Positions 8,732 to 20,274 of a stretch of DNA of 64,000 nt are shown piece by piece. The DNA lies in NCBI GenBank assembly GCA_016721015.1, contig JADKJL010000012.1, positions 310,001 through 374,000 of the forward strand. The letters are read 5' to 3'. Source of the stretch: Lysobacterales bacterium. GTDB taxonomy: Bacteria; Pseudomonadota; Gammaproteobacteria; Xanthomonadales; Rhodanobacteraceae. The notes under the pieces were generated by a model, which was given only the letters and a program-made list of their open reading frames with translations, was not told the origin of the DNA and searched no databases. Within the stretch, counting starts at the first letter, position 1; each line of letters begins with the position of its first letter. The position numbers and the translations under genes are program-made.

Positions 8732-9406
8732 ATGCCTGAAACCACTTCCGTACTGCGAATCGCCGAGCGATTCCGCGGCTTTCTGCCGGTGGTCGTCGAT
8801 GTCGAAACTGGCGGCTTCAATTGCGAGCGCGATGCACTGCTTGAAATTGCTGTGGTTGTCATCGGCATGGATGCGCAGGGATTCGTCTATCCGCATCCGG
8901 CCGTTTCCACGCATGTCGAACCCTTTCCGGGTGCGAATCTCGATCCACGCGCGCTGGAGATCACCGGTATCGATCCCGATCATCCATTTCGCAATGCATT
9001 GGAGGAGCGCGCGGCGCTCGATCATGTTTTTGCACCGGTGCGTGCGGCATTGCGCGCCAGCGATTGCCAACGCGCCATCCTGGTCGGCCACAACGCAGGT
9101 TTCGATTTGAGCTTCCTCAATGCCGCCGTGCGCCGAACCGGGCACAAACGCAATCCTTTCCATCCGTTCAGCAATTTCGATACCGTCACCCTGGCCGGGC
9201 TTGCCTATGGCCAGACCGTCCTCGCTCGCGCGGTGGCCGCATCCGGCGTGACCTGGGACGCCAACCAGGCGCACTCGGCTGTCTACGACACTGAGCGCAC
9301 GGCCGAGCTGTTTTGCAAGATCGTCAATCGCTGGAAGCACATGTCGGACTTCGCCGGGGCGAGTGTGGAGCCGGAACCCGCGCGGCCGTCTTCCGCAGTG
9401 GATTGA
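8732..9406 (+). CDS. rnt: ribonuclease T (DEDDh 3'-5' exonuclease)
   Basis: Trims the 3' ends of tRNA and other stable RNAs. Exo motif I is VVDVETGGF, motif II is GHNAGFDLSFLNAAVRR and motif III is HSAVYDTERTAELF, giving the complete DEDDh set. The ATG at 8732 (MPETTSVLR) gives 224 residues, close to the usual 205-225. The frame is open upstream to 8552, but that extension is not conserved-looking. ATG 8714 is an alternative. The next gene follows after 33 bp. Confidence 0.93.
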   Translation: MPETTSVLRIAERFRGFLPVVVDVETGGFNCERDALLEIAVVVIGMDAQGFVYPHPAVSTHVEPFPGANLDPRALEITGIDPDHPFRNALEERAALDHVFAPVRAALRASDCQRAILVGHNAGFDLSFLNAAVRRTGHKRNPFHPFSNFDTVTLAGLAYGQTVLARAVAASGVTWDANQAHSAVYDTERTAELFCKIVNRWKHMSDFAGASVEPEPARPSSAVD

Positions 9407-9439
9407 TTAAGGCACCACCTGCCCGCATTCTTGATCCCC

Positions 9440-9721
9440 ATGCCTATCCATCAATATTTTCCCGATCATGCTGGCTGCGCGCACTGCCGCGAGGGATTCG
9501 ACGTGCTCCAGCGCCTGTCCGATCCCGCCCTGAGCGCCTGCCCCGAATGTGCCGCGCCCGTGCATCGTCTGATCAGCGCACCCCAGGTGGTTTCCGGTCA
9601 GGCCCATCGCACCAGTGAAAGCCACGCCGGCAAGCATGGCTTCACCCAGTACAAGCGCGCCGGCAAGGGCGTCTATGAGAAGACCGTCGGCAAGGGGCCG
9701 AAGTTTATTGGCGGGGAGTAG
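9440..9721 (+). CDS. FmdB-family zinc-ribbon protein
   Basis: A 93-residue protein starting MPIHQYFPDHAGCAHC. CAHC and CPEC (about 25 residues apart) form the small zinc ribbon typical of the FmdB/CxxC_CxxC_SSSS regulatory domain, followed by a polar, disordered C-terminus (GKHGFTQYKRAGKGVYEKTVGKGPKFIGGE). ATG 9440 is preferred over the TTG at 9431. The function of the family is poorly defined. It may be transcribed with rnt. Confidence 0.75.
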   Translation: MPIHQYFPDHAGCAHCREGFDVLQRLSDPALSACPECAAPVHRLISAPQVVSGQAHRTSESHAGKHGFTQYKRAGKGVYEKTVGKGPKFIGGE

Positions 9722-9842
9722 GCAGCAGGGTGCTTGCCTGCCACGGTTGGCGACACGGCCGGGTTCGAACGCTTGACGCCGTCCACGCCACGGTCAAGTC
9801 TGTGCATCGGGGTCGCCCGTGTCGGGCACCGGGAGCACACAC

Positions 9843-12800
9843 GTGATCGCTGGCTGGATCCTCATGCTGGTTTCGCTGGCCTATGTGGCGATGCTGTTCG
9901 GCATCGCCTACTTCGGTGATTCGCGACCCCTGTATCCCTCGCGACCGGCGCTGCGGCCGATTGTCTACAGCCTGGCCCTTGCCGTGTACTGCTCATCCTG
10001 GACCTTCTACGGCGCGGTCGGCAGTGCGGCGAAATCCAGCCTGTCGTTCTTGCCAATCTATCTCGGCCCAATCCTGCTGTTTGCATTCGGCAGCGGACTG
10101 ATCGAACGTCTGACCCGCGTCGCAAAAATCAACAACATCACCTCGATCGCCGACTTCATCAGCTCGCGTTTCGGCAAATCCAATGCCCTTGGTGCACTGG
10201 TCACCGTGATCGCGGTAACGGCAGCAGTTCCCTACATTGCCTTGCAGTTCAAGGCCGTGGCGATGAGCATCGGCGTCCTCAGCGGCCATCCACAATCGAC
10301 CGCATCGGTTCCGCTGCTGAGCGATTCAGCCTTCTATGTGGCCATGCAGCTCGCCTTGTTCTCGATTCTTTTCGGCACCCGCCGCATCGATGCGACCGAG
10401 CACCATCACGGCATGATGCTGGCGATTGCCGCCGAATCGGCGATCAAGCTGATCGCCTTCGTCGCAATCGGCATCTACGCGCTGAACATTCCACGGATCG
10501 CCGATGCAACAACCATCGGAATCCTCGATGAGGTCGCCCGGGATGGCCTGCCACCGGGTTTCGTCGCACAAACCCTGCTTGCCTTCACCGCCATGTTCTG
10601 CCTGCCGCGGCAGTTCCAGGTCGGCGTCGTGGAATGCGAGAACCCGGCCGACGTACGCAAGAGCCGGCGCCTGTTTCCGCTCTATCTGGTGGCGATCTGC
10701 CTGCTCGTGCTGCCGATCGTCAATGCCGGGCGCTCGGTTGCGGCCGGCACCAATCTGCCACCTGATGCCTGGCTGCTTTGGTTGCCGCTGGCCCACGACC
10801 AGAGCGCCTTGACCATCCTCGCCTACGTCGGTGGATTCTCGGCAGCAACCGGCATGGTGATCGTCGCTTCAGTCGCGCTTGCCACAATGATCTCCAACGA
10901 TCTGGTGATGCCTGCCCTGCTGCGCATCCGCGTGTTGCGACTCGAGCAGCGCAACGATCTTTCCTCGATTGTGCTTGGCATCCGCCGGATTGCCATCATC
11001 GCGCTCGCCGTGCTTGCACTGCTCTATTACCGCTCGATCACGCATGCCCAGGGACTGGCCTCGATCGGCCTGCTCGCGTTCGCCGCCGTGGCTCAGTTTG
11101 CTCCCGCAATCATCGCCGGACTCTACTGGCGTGGCGCCAGTCGCAAGGGTGTGTTGACCGGCCTCATGCTCGGCTTTTCCGTGTGGCTGTACACCTTGCT
11201 GTTGCCGAACATGGCGATAGCCGGCTGGTATGACAGCACCTGGGTGAGAAGCGGCCCGTTTGGTCTCGACTGGCTGCGACCGCATGCCTTGTTCAATCTG
11301 AGTGGATGGGATTCGATAACGCACGGAACATTCTGGTCGTTGATGGTCAATATCGGGGCCTGCGTCTTCGTCTCACTGCGCTTCCGTCCGTCAATCGAGG
11401 AACGCCTGCGCGCCGCCCGATTCCTCGATATCGGTGCGGAGCGCACAGCTGGCACGATGTCCGACTGGGGCGGGCGGGTCAGCGTCAGCGACTTGCGCAT
11501 GATCGTCGGACGCATTCTCGGTGAACGCAATGCGACGAGGGCATTCCAGGAATATGCGCTAGCGACCGGCAAGCCGATCGAGGAACATGGCACAGTCGAG
11601 CGGTTGTTGTTCCAGCATGCCGAGCGCGCGCTGGCCGCTGCCATCGGCTCGGCTTCGGCCCGGCGCATGCTGACCACCGCACTGCGTGGAACCGGCCTCG
11701 ATTTCAACGAGGCCGCCGCCCTGCTCGATGATGCCTCGCAGGAACTTCGCTTCAATCGCGAGTTGCTCTCGACCACCCTCGAAAACATCTCGCAAGGCAT
11801 CAGCGTCGTCGATGCCGAGATGCGCATGGTCTCGTGGAATCGCCGCTATCTCGAAATGTTCGACTACCCGAATGGCCTGGTCTACGTGGGTCGACCGATC
11901 GCCGACATGATCCGCTACAACGCCGAGCGGGGCGATTGCGGCCCCGGCAACGTCGACGAACATGTCCAAAAACGACTTCGCCACATGCGCCTCGGCACAG
12001 CGCATGTGTTCCAGCGCCAGCGCGCCGACGGCAGCGTGCTGGAGATGCGTGGTCAGCAGTTGCCGGGCGGTGGATTTGTCACAACGTTTACCGACGTGAC
12101 CGACTACAAGAAGGTCGAAAAGGCCTTGACCGAAGCCAACGAGACTCTCGAGCAGCGCGTTGCCTCGCGAACATCCGAACTGCTGCAGGCGCTCGATGCG
12201 CAGGAGCAGGCCAAACTGGAGGCGCAGGCGGCCAACCAATCCAAATCGCGGTTCCTCGCCGCGGCAAGCCACGACCTGCTGCAGCCGCTCAATGCGGCGC
12301 GCTTGTTTACCACCGCACTTCGCCAGCAGCCTGGACTGGATGAGCAATCCAGCCAGTTGGCCGAGCGCATCGACACCGCGTTCCGGGTGGCCGAAGTCCT
12401 GCTCGAATCGCTGCTTGAGTCTTCCCGGCTTGACGCCGGCAAATACCGTTCGGAAAAGATCGACATCGCCTTCGAGGAACTGATCAACCCGCTGCAGCAG
12501 CAATTCTCGTTGCTCGCACAGCGACGCGGACTCGAATTCAGGGCGATTGCGAGCCGGGCCATCGTGCATACCGATCCCCACCTGATGCGAAGGATCCTGC
12601 AGAACTTCTGTACGAATGCATTGCGTTACACACGCAGCGGCCGGGTCGTTATCGGCTTGCGCCATCGCGGCGATCACGTGCGCATCGAGGTCTGGGATAC
12701 CGGGCCCGGCATCAGCGCCGATCATCTCAATCGCATCTTCGACGAGTTCCATCGCGTCGAAGCCGGTTCGCCCTGGGGCGAACATGGGCTCGGCCTTGGC

Positions 12801-13442
12801 CTGGCGATCTGCGAGCGCATCGCGCGCATCCTTGAGCATCGAATTGCGGTGCGTTCCTGGCCAGGCTCGGGCAGCTGCTTCTCGATCGAAGTGCCGATCG
12901 TGGCCATGCGCGTCCGCGGCGAACCGCTGCCGGCAAGACCGACACCGGTGCTCGGCCTGATGCCTGCATTGCATGTCCTTTGCCTCGACAATGAGCCGAG
13001 CATCCTCGAAGGCATGTCAGCGTTGCTGACCCGCTGGGGACTCAGCTGCGACCTTGCCACGAACCAGGACGAAGCCATGCACGCGCTGCTCGCGCGCAAT
13101 CCGGATCTGATCCTCATCGACCTCCATCTCGACAGCGGGGTGGATGGCATCGACGTGCTCGGCGAGCTGCGTCGGCGCAGTGGATCGACATCCCCTGCCG
13201 CAGTGATCACCGCCGATGGCAGTCCGGAACTGAAACAGCGGGCACGCGAACTTGGCCTCAGTGTGCTGCTCAAGCCGATCCGTCCAGGCGCCTTGCGTGC
13301 GTTGCTCTCGGCACTCTCGCGGCGATCAGCCGAAGCGATCGGCGATCGCAGCGATGAAGTGCAATTCCGGGATTTTCCGGAGTCGCATGATGGCGCGCTG
13401 GCGGCGGAAGAATCGGAACGTTCCTCGCCCCTCGTTCCGTAA
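9843..13442 (+). CDS. crbS: CrbS-like hybrid sensor histidine kinase with SSS transporter-like domain
   Basis: About 1199 residues. The first ~490 form a sodium:solute symporter-like domain with about 13 membrane helices, followed by a STAC-like helical linker, a PAS domain (about residues 650-750, LENISQGISVVDAEMRMVSWN), a coiled coil, HisKA with the phospho-acceptor His810 in SHDLLQPLN, an HATPase domain (NALRYTRSG, DTGPGI, GLGLGLAI) and a C-terminal receiver with Asp1093 in LILIDLHLD. This is the CrbS/NahK/ErcS architecture; CrbS with CrbR switches on acs in Vibrio and Pseudomonas. GTG 9843 is chosen (GGGAG 7 nt upstream, starts at VIAGWILMLVSLAY); GTG 9819 is an alternative. The gene is convergent with the regulator-acs pair. 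Confidence 0.88.
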   Translation: MIAGWILMLVSLAYVAMLFGIAYFGDSRPLYPSRPALRPIVYSLALAVYCSSWTFYGAVGSAAKSSLSFLPIYLGPILLFAFGSGLIERLTRVAKINNITSIADFISSRFGKSNALGALVTVIAVTAAVPYIALQFKAVAMSIGVLSGHPQSTASVPLLSDSAFYVAMQLALFSILFGTRRIDATEHHHGMMLAIAAESAIKLIAFVAIGIYALNIPRIADATTIGILDEVARDGLPPGFVAQTLLAFTAMFCLPRQFQVGVVECENPADVRKSRRLFPLYLVAICLLVLPIVNAGRSVAAGTNLPPDAWLLWLPLAHDQSALTILAYVGGFSAATGMVIVASVALATMISNDLVMPALLRIRVLRLEQRNDLSSIVLGIRRIAIIALAVLALLYYRSITHAQGLASIGLLAFAAVAQFAPAIIAGLYWRGASRKGVLTGLMLGFSVWLYTLLLPNMAIAGWYDSTWVRSGPFGLDWLRPHALFNLSGWDSITHGTFWSLMVNIGACVFVSLRFRPSIEERLRAARFLDIGAERTAGTMSDWGGRVSVSDLRMIVGRILGERNATRAFQEYALATGKPIEEHGTVERLLFQHAERALAAAIGSASARRMLTTALRGTGLDFNEAAALLDDASQELRFNRELLSTTLENISQGISVVDAEMRMVSWNRRYLEMFDYPNGLVYVGRPIADMIRYNAERGDCGPGNVDEHVQKRLRHMRLGTAHVFQRQRADGSVLEMRGQQLPGGGFVTTFTDVTDYKKVEKALTEANETLEQRVASRTSELLQALDAQEQAKLEAQAANQSKSRFLAAASHDLLQPLNAARLFTTALRQQPGLDEQSSQLAERIDTAFRVAEVLLESLLESSRLDAGKYRSEKIDIAFEELINPLQQQFSLLAQRRGLEFRAIASRAIVHTDPHLMRRILQNFCTNALRYTRSGRVVIGLRHRGDHVRIEVWDTGPGISADHLNRIFDEFHRVEAGSPWGEHGLGLGLAICERIARILEHRIAVRSWPGSGSCFSIEVPIVAMRVRGEPLPARPTPVLGLMPALHVLCLDNEPSILEGMSALLTRWGLSCDLATNQDEAMHALLARNPDLILIDLHLDSGVDGIDVLGELRRRSGSTSPAAVITADGSPELKQRARELGLSVLLKPIRPGALRALLSALSRRSAEAIGDRSDEVQFRDFPESHDGALAAEESERSSPLVP

Positions 13443-13462
13443 ACGAATGATCGGGCCGGCGC

Positions 13463-14125
13463 CTACTCGTCAACCGCAATCACGTTGCCCGGATCCAGGG
13501 TCAACTGGCTCGCCGCGAGGGCGACCTGGGTGCGGTTGCTGCAACCCAGCTTGCGCATGATGGCGGTCATGTGGGCCTTGATGGTCGCTTCGGAAACACC
13601 GAGCTCATAGGCGATCTGCTTGTTCAACAAGCCGTCGGCAACCATGCCGAGGACGCGAAACTGGTGCGGAGTCAGTTCGCCGATTCGCGCAGCCAGCATT
13701 GCTTCGTTGCCACGCAGCTCGGCCGATCCGCCGCTCAACTGGGCCGGCAGCCAGACCTCTCCATCGAGCACGGCATGAATCGCTTCAACGATGTTTTCGC
13801 CGGCCATCGATTTGGGCACGTAGCCGGATGCACCATGCGCGATTGCGCGACGCGCGACGTCGGACTCCTCATGCGCCGAGACAATGATGATCGGCAACTG
13901 TGGATGATGACCACGAAGATGCGCCAGCGCCGAGAATCCGCGGGCACCGGGCATCTGCAAATCAAGCAGCAGCAGGTCGGCATTCGCATGCGACTCGACC
14001 AGGGCAAACAACGCCGGCACGCTGTCCGCCTGGAAAAGCTGGACCGCAGGCAGGGCCTGTGCCGCCGCGCGGCTCAGCGCGTCGCGGAACAGCGGATGGT
14101 CGTCGGCAATGAGGATTTCAGGCAT
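13463..14125 (-). CDS. crbR: CrbR-like NarL/LuxR-family response regulator
   Basis: A 220-residue regulator starting MPEILIADDHPLF. The receiver has the acidic pair ADD at 7-9, phospho-acceptor Asp55 (LLLLDLQMPG), Ser at ~82 and Lys in YVPKSMAG. The LuxR-type DNA-binding domain spans about 150-205 (LTPHQFRVLGMVADGLLNKQIAYELGVSEATIKAHM). The frame is open to 14161, but the 220-residue form fits the family. It is encoded 105 bp after acs in the same direction, so it could be cotranscribed with a gene that CrbR regulates elsewhere, and it ends 20 bp from the convergent kinase gene. Confidence 0.88.
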   Translation of the reverse strand: MPEILIADDHPLFRDALSRAAAQALPAVQLFQADSVPALFALVESHANADLLLLDLQMPGARGFSALAHLRGHHPQLPIIIVSAHEESDVARRAIAHGASGYVPKSMAGENIVEAIHAVLDGEVWLPAQLSGGSAELRGNEAMLAARIGELTPHQFRVLGMVADGLLNKQIAYELGVSEATIKAHMTAIMRKLGCSNRTQVALAASQLTLDPGNVIAVDE

Positions 14126-14230
14126 TTCGACCACGACTCCATGGGTCGCACTGAACTTCATTCAACCCCGTTGCGATCGCTGATGGATGCAGCAGGGATA
14201 CGCGGGTCGCCAGCAGTTTGCGAGATTGCT

Positions 14231-16174
<1,944 letters not shown>

Positions 16175-16338
16175 GGTCGCCTCCTCGATGGCAGTCCACT
16201 GATACATTTCGATCATGCCACGCGGAAATGCCCATGGAACGAACATTCGACTTTGGTCGCATATAGACGAATGGCTAATGGCAGCTGAACGAATTCTTCA
16301 GCATCCTCACATCGCCACCAATGGGGAGGAGTGTCACC
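16175..16338. promoter_or_regulatory. divergent control region of acs and the DcaP-like porin operon
   Basis: Separates acs (left) from the porin-symporter pair (right). It contains a near-palindrome at 16284-16302, GCTGAA-C-GAATTC-TTCAGC, which would be a perfect 18-mer without the extra C, and the AT-rich run GCATATAGACGAATGGCTAA. A CrbR site is expected here if the pathway assignment is right, but I cannot say which sequence it is. Confidence 0.4.
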
Positions 16339-17688
16339 ATGATTCTGAAGAAGTTTGTTGGATTGCGCCTGTCAGCGTTGTCTCTCGGATGTCTGCTCGC
16401 AATGCCGGGCATTGCCATGGCCGACGAAGCCAAGGAACAAGCGCTCGAACAGCGCATCAACGATCTCGAAAAACAGTTGCAGCAACTGGCCCAGGAGATC
16501 CGCGCGCAACGCGAAGCGGCGCCTGCAGCGGCACCTGCCTTGCCAGCTGGCAAGCTGCCGATCCAGTTGACCACGCTGACCCCGGGATCACCGACTGGAA
16601 CAACCGTGAAGATCGGCGGCTTCGTCAAGGCCGATTTCATGGCCACCAAGGCCCATGACGGCTATCTCGCCGATGGCGCCTCGGGTCGCATCCTGTATGT
16701 GCCGGGGCAGACTCCGGTCGGCGGCAGCAGCTCCGATACCGTGTACGACGCGCATGCGAAATTTTCGCGCTTCAACATCGGCATCGATACCGTTTCCGAT
16801 GCCGGCGACAAGTCCGGTGCCTTCCTGGAAATGGATTTCTTCGGCAACGCACTTGGCAACCAGACCTCGACCAACACCTACGGCGTAACCGTTCGCCACG
16901 CCTATGCCTACTGGAACCACTGGCTGGCCGGCCAGACCTGGTCGAACTTCATGGACGTCTCGGCCCTGCCCGACGCAGTCGACTTCATCGGCCCGACCGA
17001 TGGCGTGATCTTCTCGCGCCAGGCCCAGATCCGCTACAGCAATGGCGGCTTCTCGGCCGCGCTTGAGAATCCGGAAACCACGCTCATTCCCAACGGGGGC
17101 GGCGGAGCCATCGTTTCCGATCGCGGCGCACTTCCGGATCTCACCTTGCGCTATGGCTGGAAAGGCGACTGGGGCACGTTCGGCGTCGGTGCCTTGTTGC
17201 GCAGTCTGGATATCGATCGCGCAGCCTCTGGAACGACCCCGGCGGCCAGTGACAGCGAAGGTGCATTTGCCTTCACCGTCGGTGGCAAGTGGGTACTCGG
17301 CAAGCACGACGATTTGCGTTACCAGGTCACTGCGGGCGACGGCATGAGCCGTTACATCGGCCTTGCCGTGACCGGCGATGCGGCGATCAGTGCGGATGGC
17401 AATCTCGATGCGATCGGTGGCTTCGCCGGTTATCTCGCCTGGCGTCACGCATGGTCTTCGCAACTGCGTTCCAACCTGATCTTCGCGCGCAGCCAGTACG
17501 ACAACCCGATCGACCTGACCGGAACCGGCGTCAACAAGTCGGTGCAGAGCTTCCGCGTCAACCTGTTCTATTCGCCGATGCCCAAGCTCGATGTCGGTGT
17601 CGAACTGATGCGCGCCAATCGCGAACTTGAAAGCGGGGTCGACGGTGCACTGACCCGCCTGCAGTTCACGACCAAGTACTCATTCTGA
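16339..17688 (+). CDS. DcaP-like outer-membrane porin
   Basis: About 449 residues from ATG 16339 (MILKKFVGLRLSAL), which has GGGGAGGAG about 8 nt upstream; ATG 16321 lies before that ribosome-binding site. The signal peptide ends at GIAMA. A short N-terminal coiled coil (EQALEQRINDLEKQLQQLAQEIRAQ) precedes a barrel beginning KIGGFVKADFM, features of the trimeric DcaP family that takes up dicarboxylates and other organic acids. It ends in TRLQFTTKYSF with terminal Phe. The symporter gene begins 13 bp later, so the two probably form an operon bringing an organic acid across both membranes. Confidence 0.82.
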   Translation: MILKKFVGLRLSALSLGCLLAMPGIAMADEAKEQALEQRINDLEKQLQQLAQEIRAQREAAPAAAPALPAGKLPIQLTTLTPGSPTGTTVKIGGFVKADFMATKAHDGYLADGASGRILYVPGQTPVGGSSSDTVYDAHAKFSRFNIGIDTVSDAGDKSGAFLEMDFFGNALGNQTSTNTYGVTVRHAYAYWNHWLAGQTWSNFMDVSALPDAVDFIGPTDGVIFSRQAQIRYSNGGFSAALENPETTLIPNGGGGAIVSDRGALPDLTLRYGWKGDWGTFGVGALLRSLDIDRAASGTTPAASDSEGAFAFTVGGKWVLGKHDDLRYQVTAGDGMSRYIGLAVTGDAAISADGNLDAIGGFAGYLAWRHAWSSQLRSNLIFARSQYDNPIDLTGTGVNKSVQSFRVNLFYSPMPKLDVGVELMRANRELESGVDGALTRLQFTTKYSF

Positions 17689-17701
17689 GGGGACATCCAT
17701 C

Positions 17702-19348
17702 ATGGCAACTGCAAGCTCGGCGGGCCTGACCAAGGGCCACACGAAGGTCATTTTCGCATCCAGCCTCGGCACGGTATTCGAGTGGTATGACTTCTACCTC
17801 TACGGCTCGCTCGCCGCGATCATCGCCAAGCAGTTCTTCACGGCGCTGAATCCGACCAGCGGCTTCATCTTCGCCTTGCTCGCGTTCGCAGCCGGGTTTG
17901 CCGTGCGACCGTTCGGCGCGCTGCTGTTCGGTCGCCTCGGCGACATGATCGGACGCAAATACACGTTCCTTGTCACCATCGTGATCATGGGTCTGTCCAC
18001 CTTCCTGGTCGGCGTACTACCCAGTTACGCGACCTTGGGCGTGGCCGCACCAATCATCCTGATCACCCTGCGATTGTTGCAGGGCCTGGCTCTCGGCGGC
18101 GAATACGGCGGCGCGGCAACCTATGTCGCCGAACACGCACCGCATGGCAAGCGCGGTCTGTACACGAGCTTCATCCAGACCACGGCCACGCTTGGCCTGT
18201 TCCTGTCCCTGCTGATCATCCTCGGTTGCCGCTATTACTTCGGCAAGGATGCATTCGAGTCGTGGGCCTGGCGCATTCCGTTCCTGCTCTCGTTCGTGCT
18301 GCTCATGGTGTCGGTGTGGATCCGCCTGCAACTGGCCGAATCTCCGCTGTTCCAGCAGATGAAAAACGAAGGCAAGACCTCGAAGGCGCCACTGACCGAG
18401 AGCTTCCTGACCAAGAACAGTCGCATCGTGGTTCTTGCCTTGTTTGGCGCGACAGCGGGACAGGCCGTGGTCTGGTACGCCGGTCAGTTCTATGCGCTGT
18501 TCTTCATCACCCAGACTCTCAAGGTCGACGCCACCCATGCCAATCTGCTGATTGCCGGTGCGCTGGTCCTGGGCACGCCCTTCTTCATCGTGTTTGGCTG
18601 GCTGTCGGACAAGATTGGCCGCAAGCCGATCATCATGCTCGGCTGCCTGCTGGCCGCGGTGACCTACTTTCCGATCTTCAAGGGCCTGACCCATTACGGC
18701 AATCCGGCCATCGAAGCGGCGGCGCAAACCAGTCCGGTCGTCGTGGTTGCCAATCCGGATGCCTGCAGCTTCCAGTTCAACCCGGTTGGCACAAGCAAGT
18801 TCACCACTTCCTGTGATATCGCCAAGAGCGCGCTGGCACGCAGCGGCACGCCCTACTCGAACGAAGTGGCGCCGGCCGGCAGCGTTGCCATGGTCAAGAT
18901 CGGTGCAACCACGGTCAACTCCTACGAGGCAGCCAGTCTGGAAGGTGAGGCGGCGACTGCCGAAGCCGCGCGCTTCAAGACCGAAATGCAGGCGGCCATG
19001 AACCAGGCCGGATATCCGGAGAAGGCCGATCCCGAACGCCTCAATACACCGATGCTGCTGGTGCTGCTGACCATCCTCGTGATCTACGTGACGATGGTGT
19101 ACGGGCCAATCGCCGCATGGCTGGTCGAGTTGTTCCCGACCCGCATCCGTTACACCTCGATGAGTCTGCCCTACCACATCGGCAACGGCTGGTTCGGCGG
19201 CTTCCTGCCGACCATCTCGTTTGCTCTCGTGGCGGCCACCGGCAACATCTACCAGGGCCTCTGGTATCCGGTGATCATCGCGGTAATGACCCTGGTCATC
19301 GGCACCCTGTTCCTGCCCGAAACCAAGGATGTCGATATCTCCAAATAG
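17702..19348 (+). CDS. MHS-family MFS metabolite:H+ symporter
   Basis: A 548-residue inner-membrane transporter of 12 helices. MHS signatures are GTVFEWYDFYLYG in helix 1, the loop GRLGDMIGRKYTF and GEYGGAATYVAEHAPHGKRG. Between about residues 335 and 435 there is a soluble insertion with two cysteines (DACSFQFNPVG, TTSCDIAKSAL), probably periplasmic; this insertion occurs in a subgroup of the family as I recall. Relatives carry alpha-ketoglutarate, citrate, proline/betaine or shikimate. Pairing with a DcaP porin and acs suggests a short organic acid. A strong terminator follows. Confidence 0.85.
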   Translation: MATASSAGLTKGHTKVIFASSLGTVFEWYDFYLYGSLAAIIAKQFFTALNPTSGFIFALLAFAAGFAVRPFGALLFGRLGDMIGRKYTFLVTIVIMGLSTFLVGVLPSYATLGVAAPIILITLRLLQGLALGGEYGGAATYVAEHAPHGKRGLYTSFIQTTATLGLFLSLLIILGCRYYFGKDAFESWAWRIPFLLSFVLLMVSVWIRLQLAESPLFQQMKNEGKTSKAPLTESFLTKNSRIVVLALFGATAGQAVVWYAGQFYALFFITQTLKVDATHANLLIAGALVLGTPFFIVFGWLSDKIGRKPIIMLGCLLAAVTYFPIFKGLTHYGNPAIEAAAQTSPVVVVANPDACSFQFNPVGTSKFTTSCDIAKSALARSGTPYSNEVAPAGSVAMVKIGATTVNSYEAASLEGEAATAEAARFKTEMQAAMNQAGYPEKADPERLNTPMLLVLLTILVIYVTMVYGPIAAWLVELFPTRIRYTSMSLPYHIGNGWFGGFLPTISFALVAATGNIYQGLWYPVIIAVMTLVIGTLFLPETKDVDISK

Positions 19349-19422
19349 CGCTTGCCCCAAGAGAGCCTGTCGCCCAAACAACAGGCCCGCAAACGCGCAG
19401 ACCTCTCCCCTGCGCGACCCGG

Positions 19423-19460
19423 CGGGGCCGAATCGAAAGATTCGGCCCCGCTTCCTTTTC
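19423..19460 (+). terminator. strong intrinsic terminator after the symporter gene
   Basis: A perfect 12-bp stem (CGGGGCCGAATC / GATTCGGCCCCG) closed by a GAAA tetraloop, followed by CTTCCTTTTC. It lies 74 bp after the symporter stop and 18 bp before the convergent VOC gene's end, so it may serve both directions. Confidence 0.85.
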
Positions 19461-19477
19461 AGCGCGGCCGAATCCGG

Positions 19478-19846
19478 TCAGCCCATGCAGAATACATTGA
19501 GCTTGTTACCGTCCAGATCACGGAAATAGCCCGCATGGAATCCCGGGCCGCGCGGCCCGGCTGGCCCTTCCGAGCTTGCCCCGAGCTCGATCGCTTTCGC
19601 GTACACGCGATCCACCTTTTCGCTGCTGTCGACGACGATGGCAACCATGGTTCCGTTACCCGCAGTCGCGGCCATTCCGTCGTAGGGTTTGATGACGCCG
19701 AGCGCCGGCTGTCCCGGATCAACCGCCCAGGCCACGAAGCGTTCCGATTGCATATGGCGCTTCGCCCCGATTTCGCCGAGCAGGGCGTCGTAAAAGGCGG
19801 CAGCCCGTGGCAAATCATTGGTACCGAGGGTGACGTAACCGATCAT
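19478..19846 (-). CDS. VOC-superfamily (glyoxalase/bleomycin-resistance fold) protein
   Basis: A 122-residue single-domain protein beginning MIGYVTLGTNDLPRAAAFYDALLGEIGAKR and ending with the characteristic GYFRDLDGNKLNVFCMG. These patterns define two beta-alpha-beta-beta-beta modules of the vicinal oxygen chelate fold. Metal ligands and substrate cannot be assigned; Xanthomonas-type relatives are annotated only as VOC family. It is a single gene facing the upstream terminator. Confidence 0.85.
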   Translation of the reverse strand: MIGYVTLGTNDLPRAAAFYDALLGEIGAKRHMQSERFVAWAVDPGQPALGVIKPYDGMAATAGNGTMVAIVVDSSEKVDRVYAKAIELGASSEGPAGPRGPGFHAGYFRDLDGNKLNVFCMG

Positions 19847-20274
19847 GATGGTTGGCTCCTGGCGTGGTCAGATTGTTGATGATTTGCAGACCCATCATGG
19901 TTCTGTGGGTCAGAAAGCAGAGGGAATATCAACGGCACAGGCGTATTCGCAGTCCGGCCGGGCAGATTCCGACAGCCTGCCAGACTGGAATTGTGGATCC
20001 CCCGTCAGTCAACCAGTTGCAAGCCGGCCTGCAGCAATGCCGCTCCAGCAATCGCGACTTGCACCCAGCGGACAAACGGGAGATTTATGCCACAACCGTC
20101 ACAAATCCGCTTGCATGCCCGACCCAAGCTCTGCATTATCCGCCCCGGGATGGGATCGAAGTCAGCCTTGCGACTGAGTTCGACAACGCCAGAGACGCAA
20201 TGAGGGGACCACAGGCACGATTTACTGCCTGCGGACATTGCGCTATCGGCTGAGGTACTTACGGGGCGCGCAGC
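19847..20274. other. 428-bp region with no recognisable gene
   Basis: A 133-codon open frame on the plus strand here has arginine- and proline-rich composition and no recognisable motif, and I treat it as chance. The region should contain promoters for the VOC gene and the downstream lipoprotein, but no clear -35/-10 pair was found. Confidence 0.5.

Noticed and set aside
19852..20253. 133-codon plus-strand open frame in an intergenic region
   Set aside because: Arg/Pro-rich composition, no motif, no ribosome-binding site.
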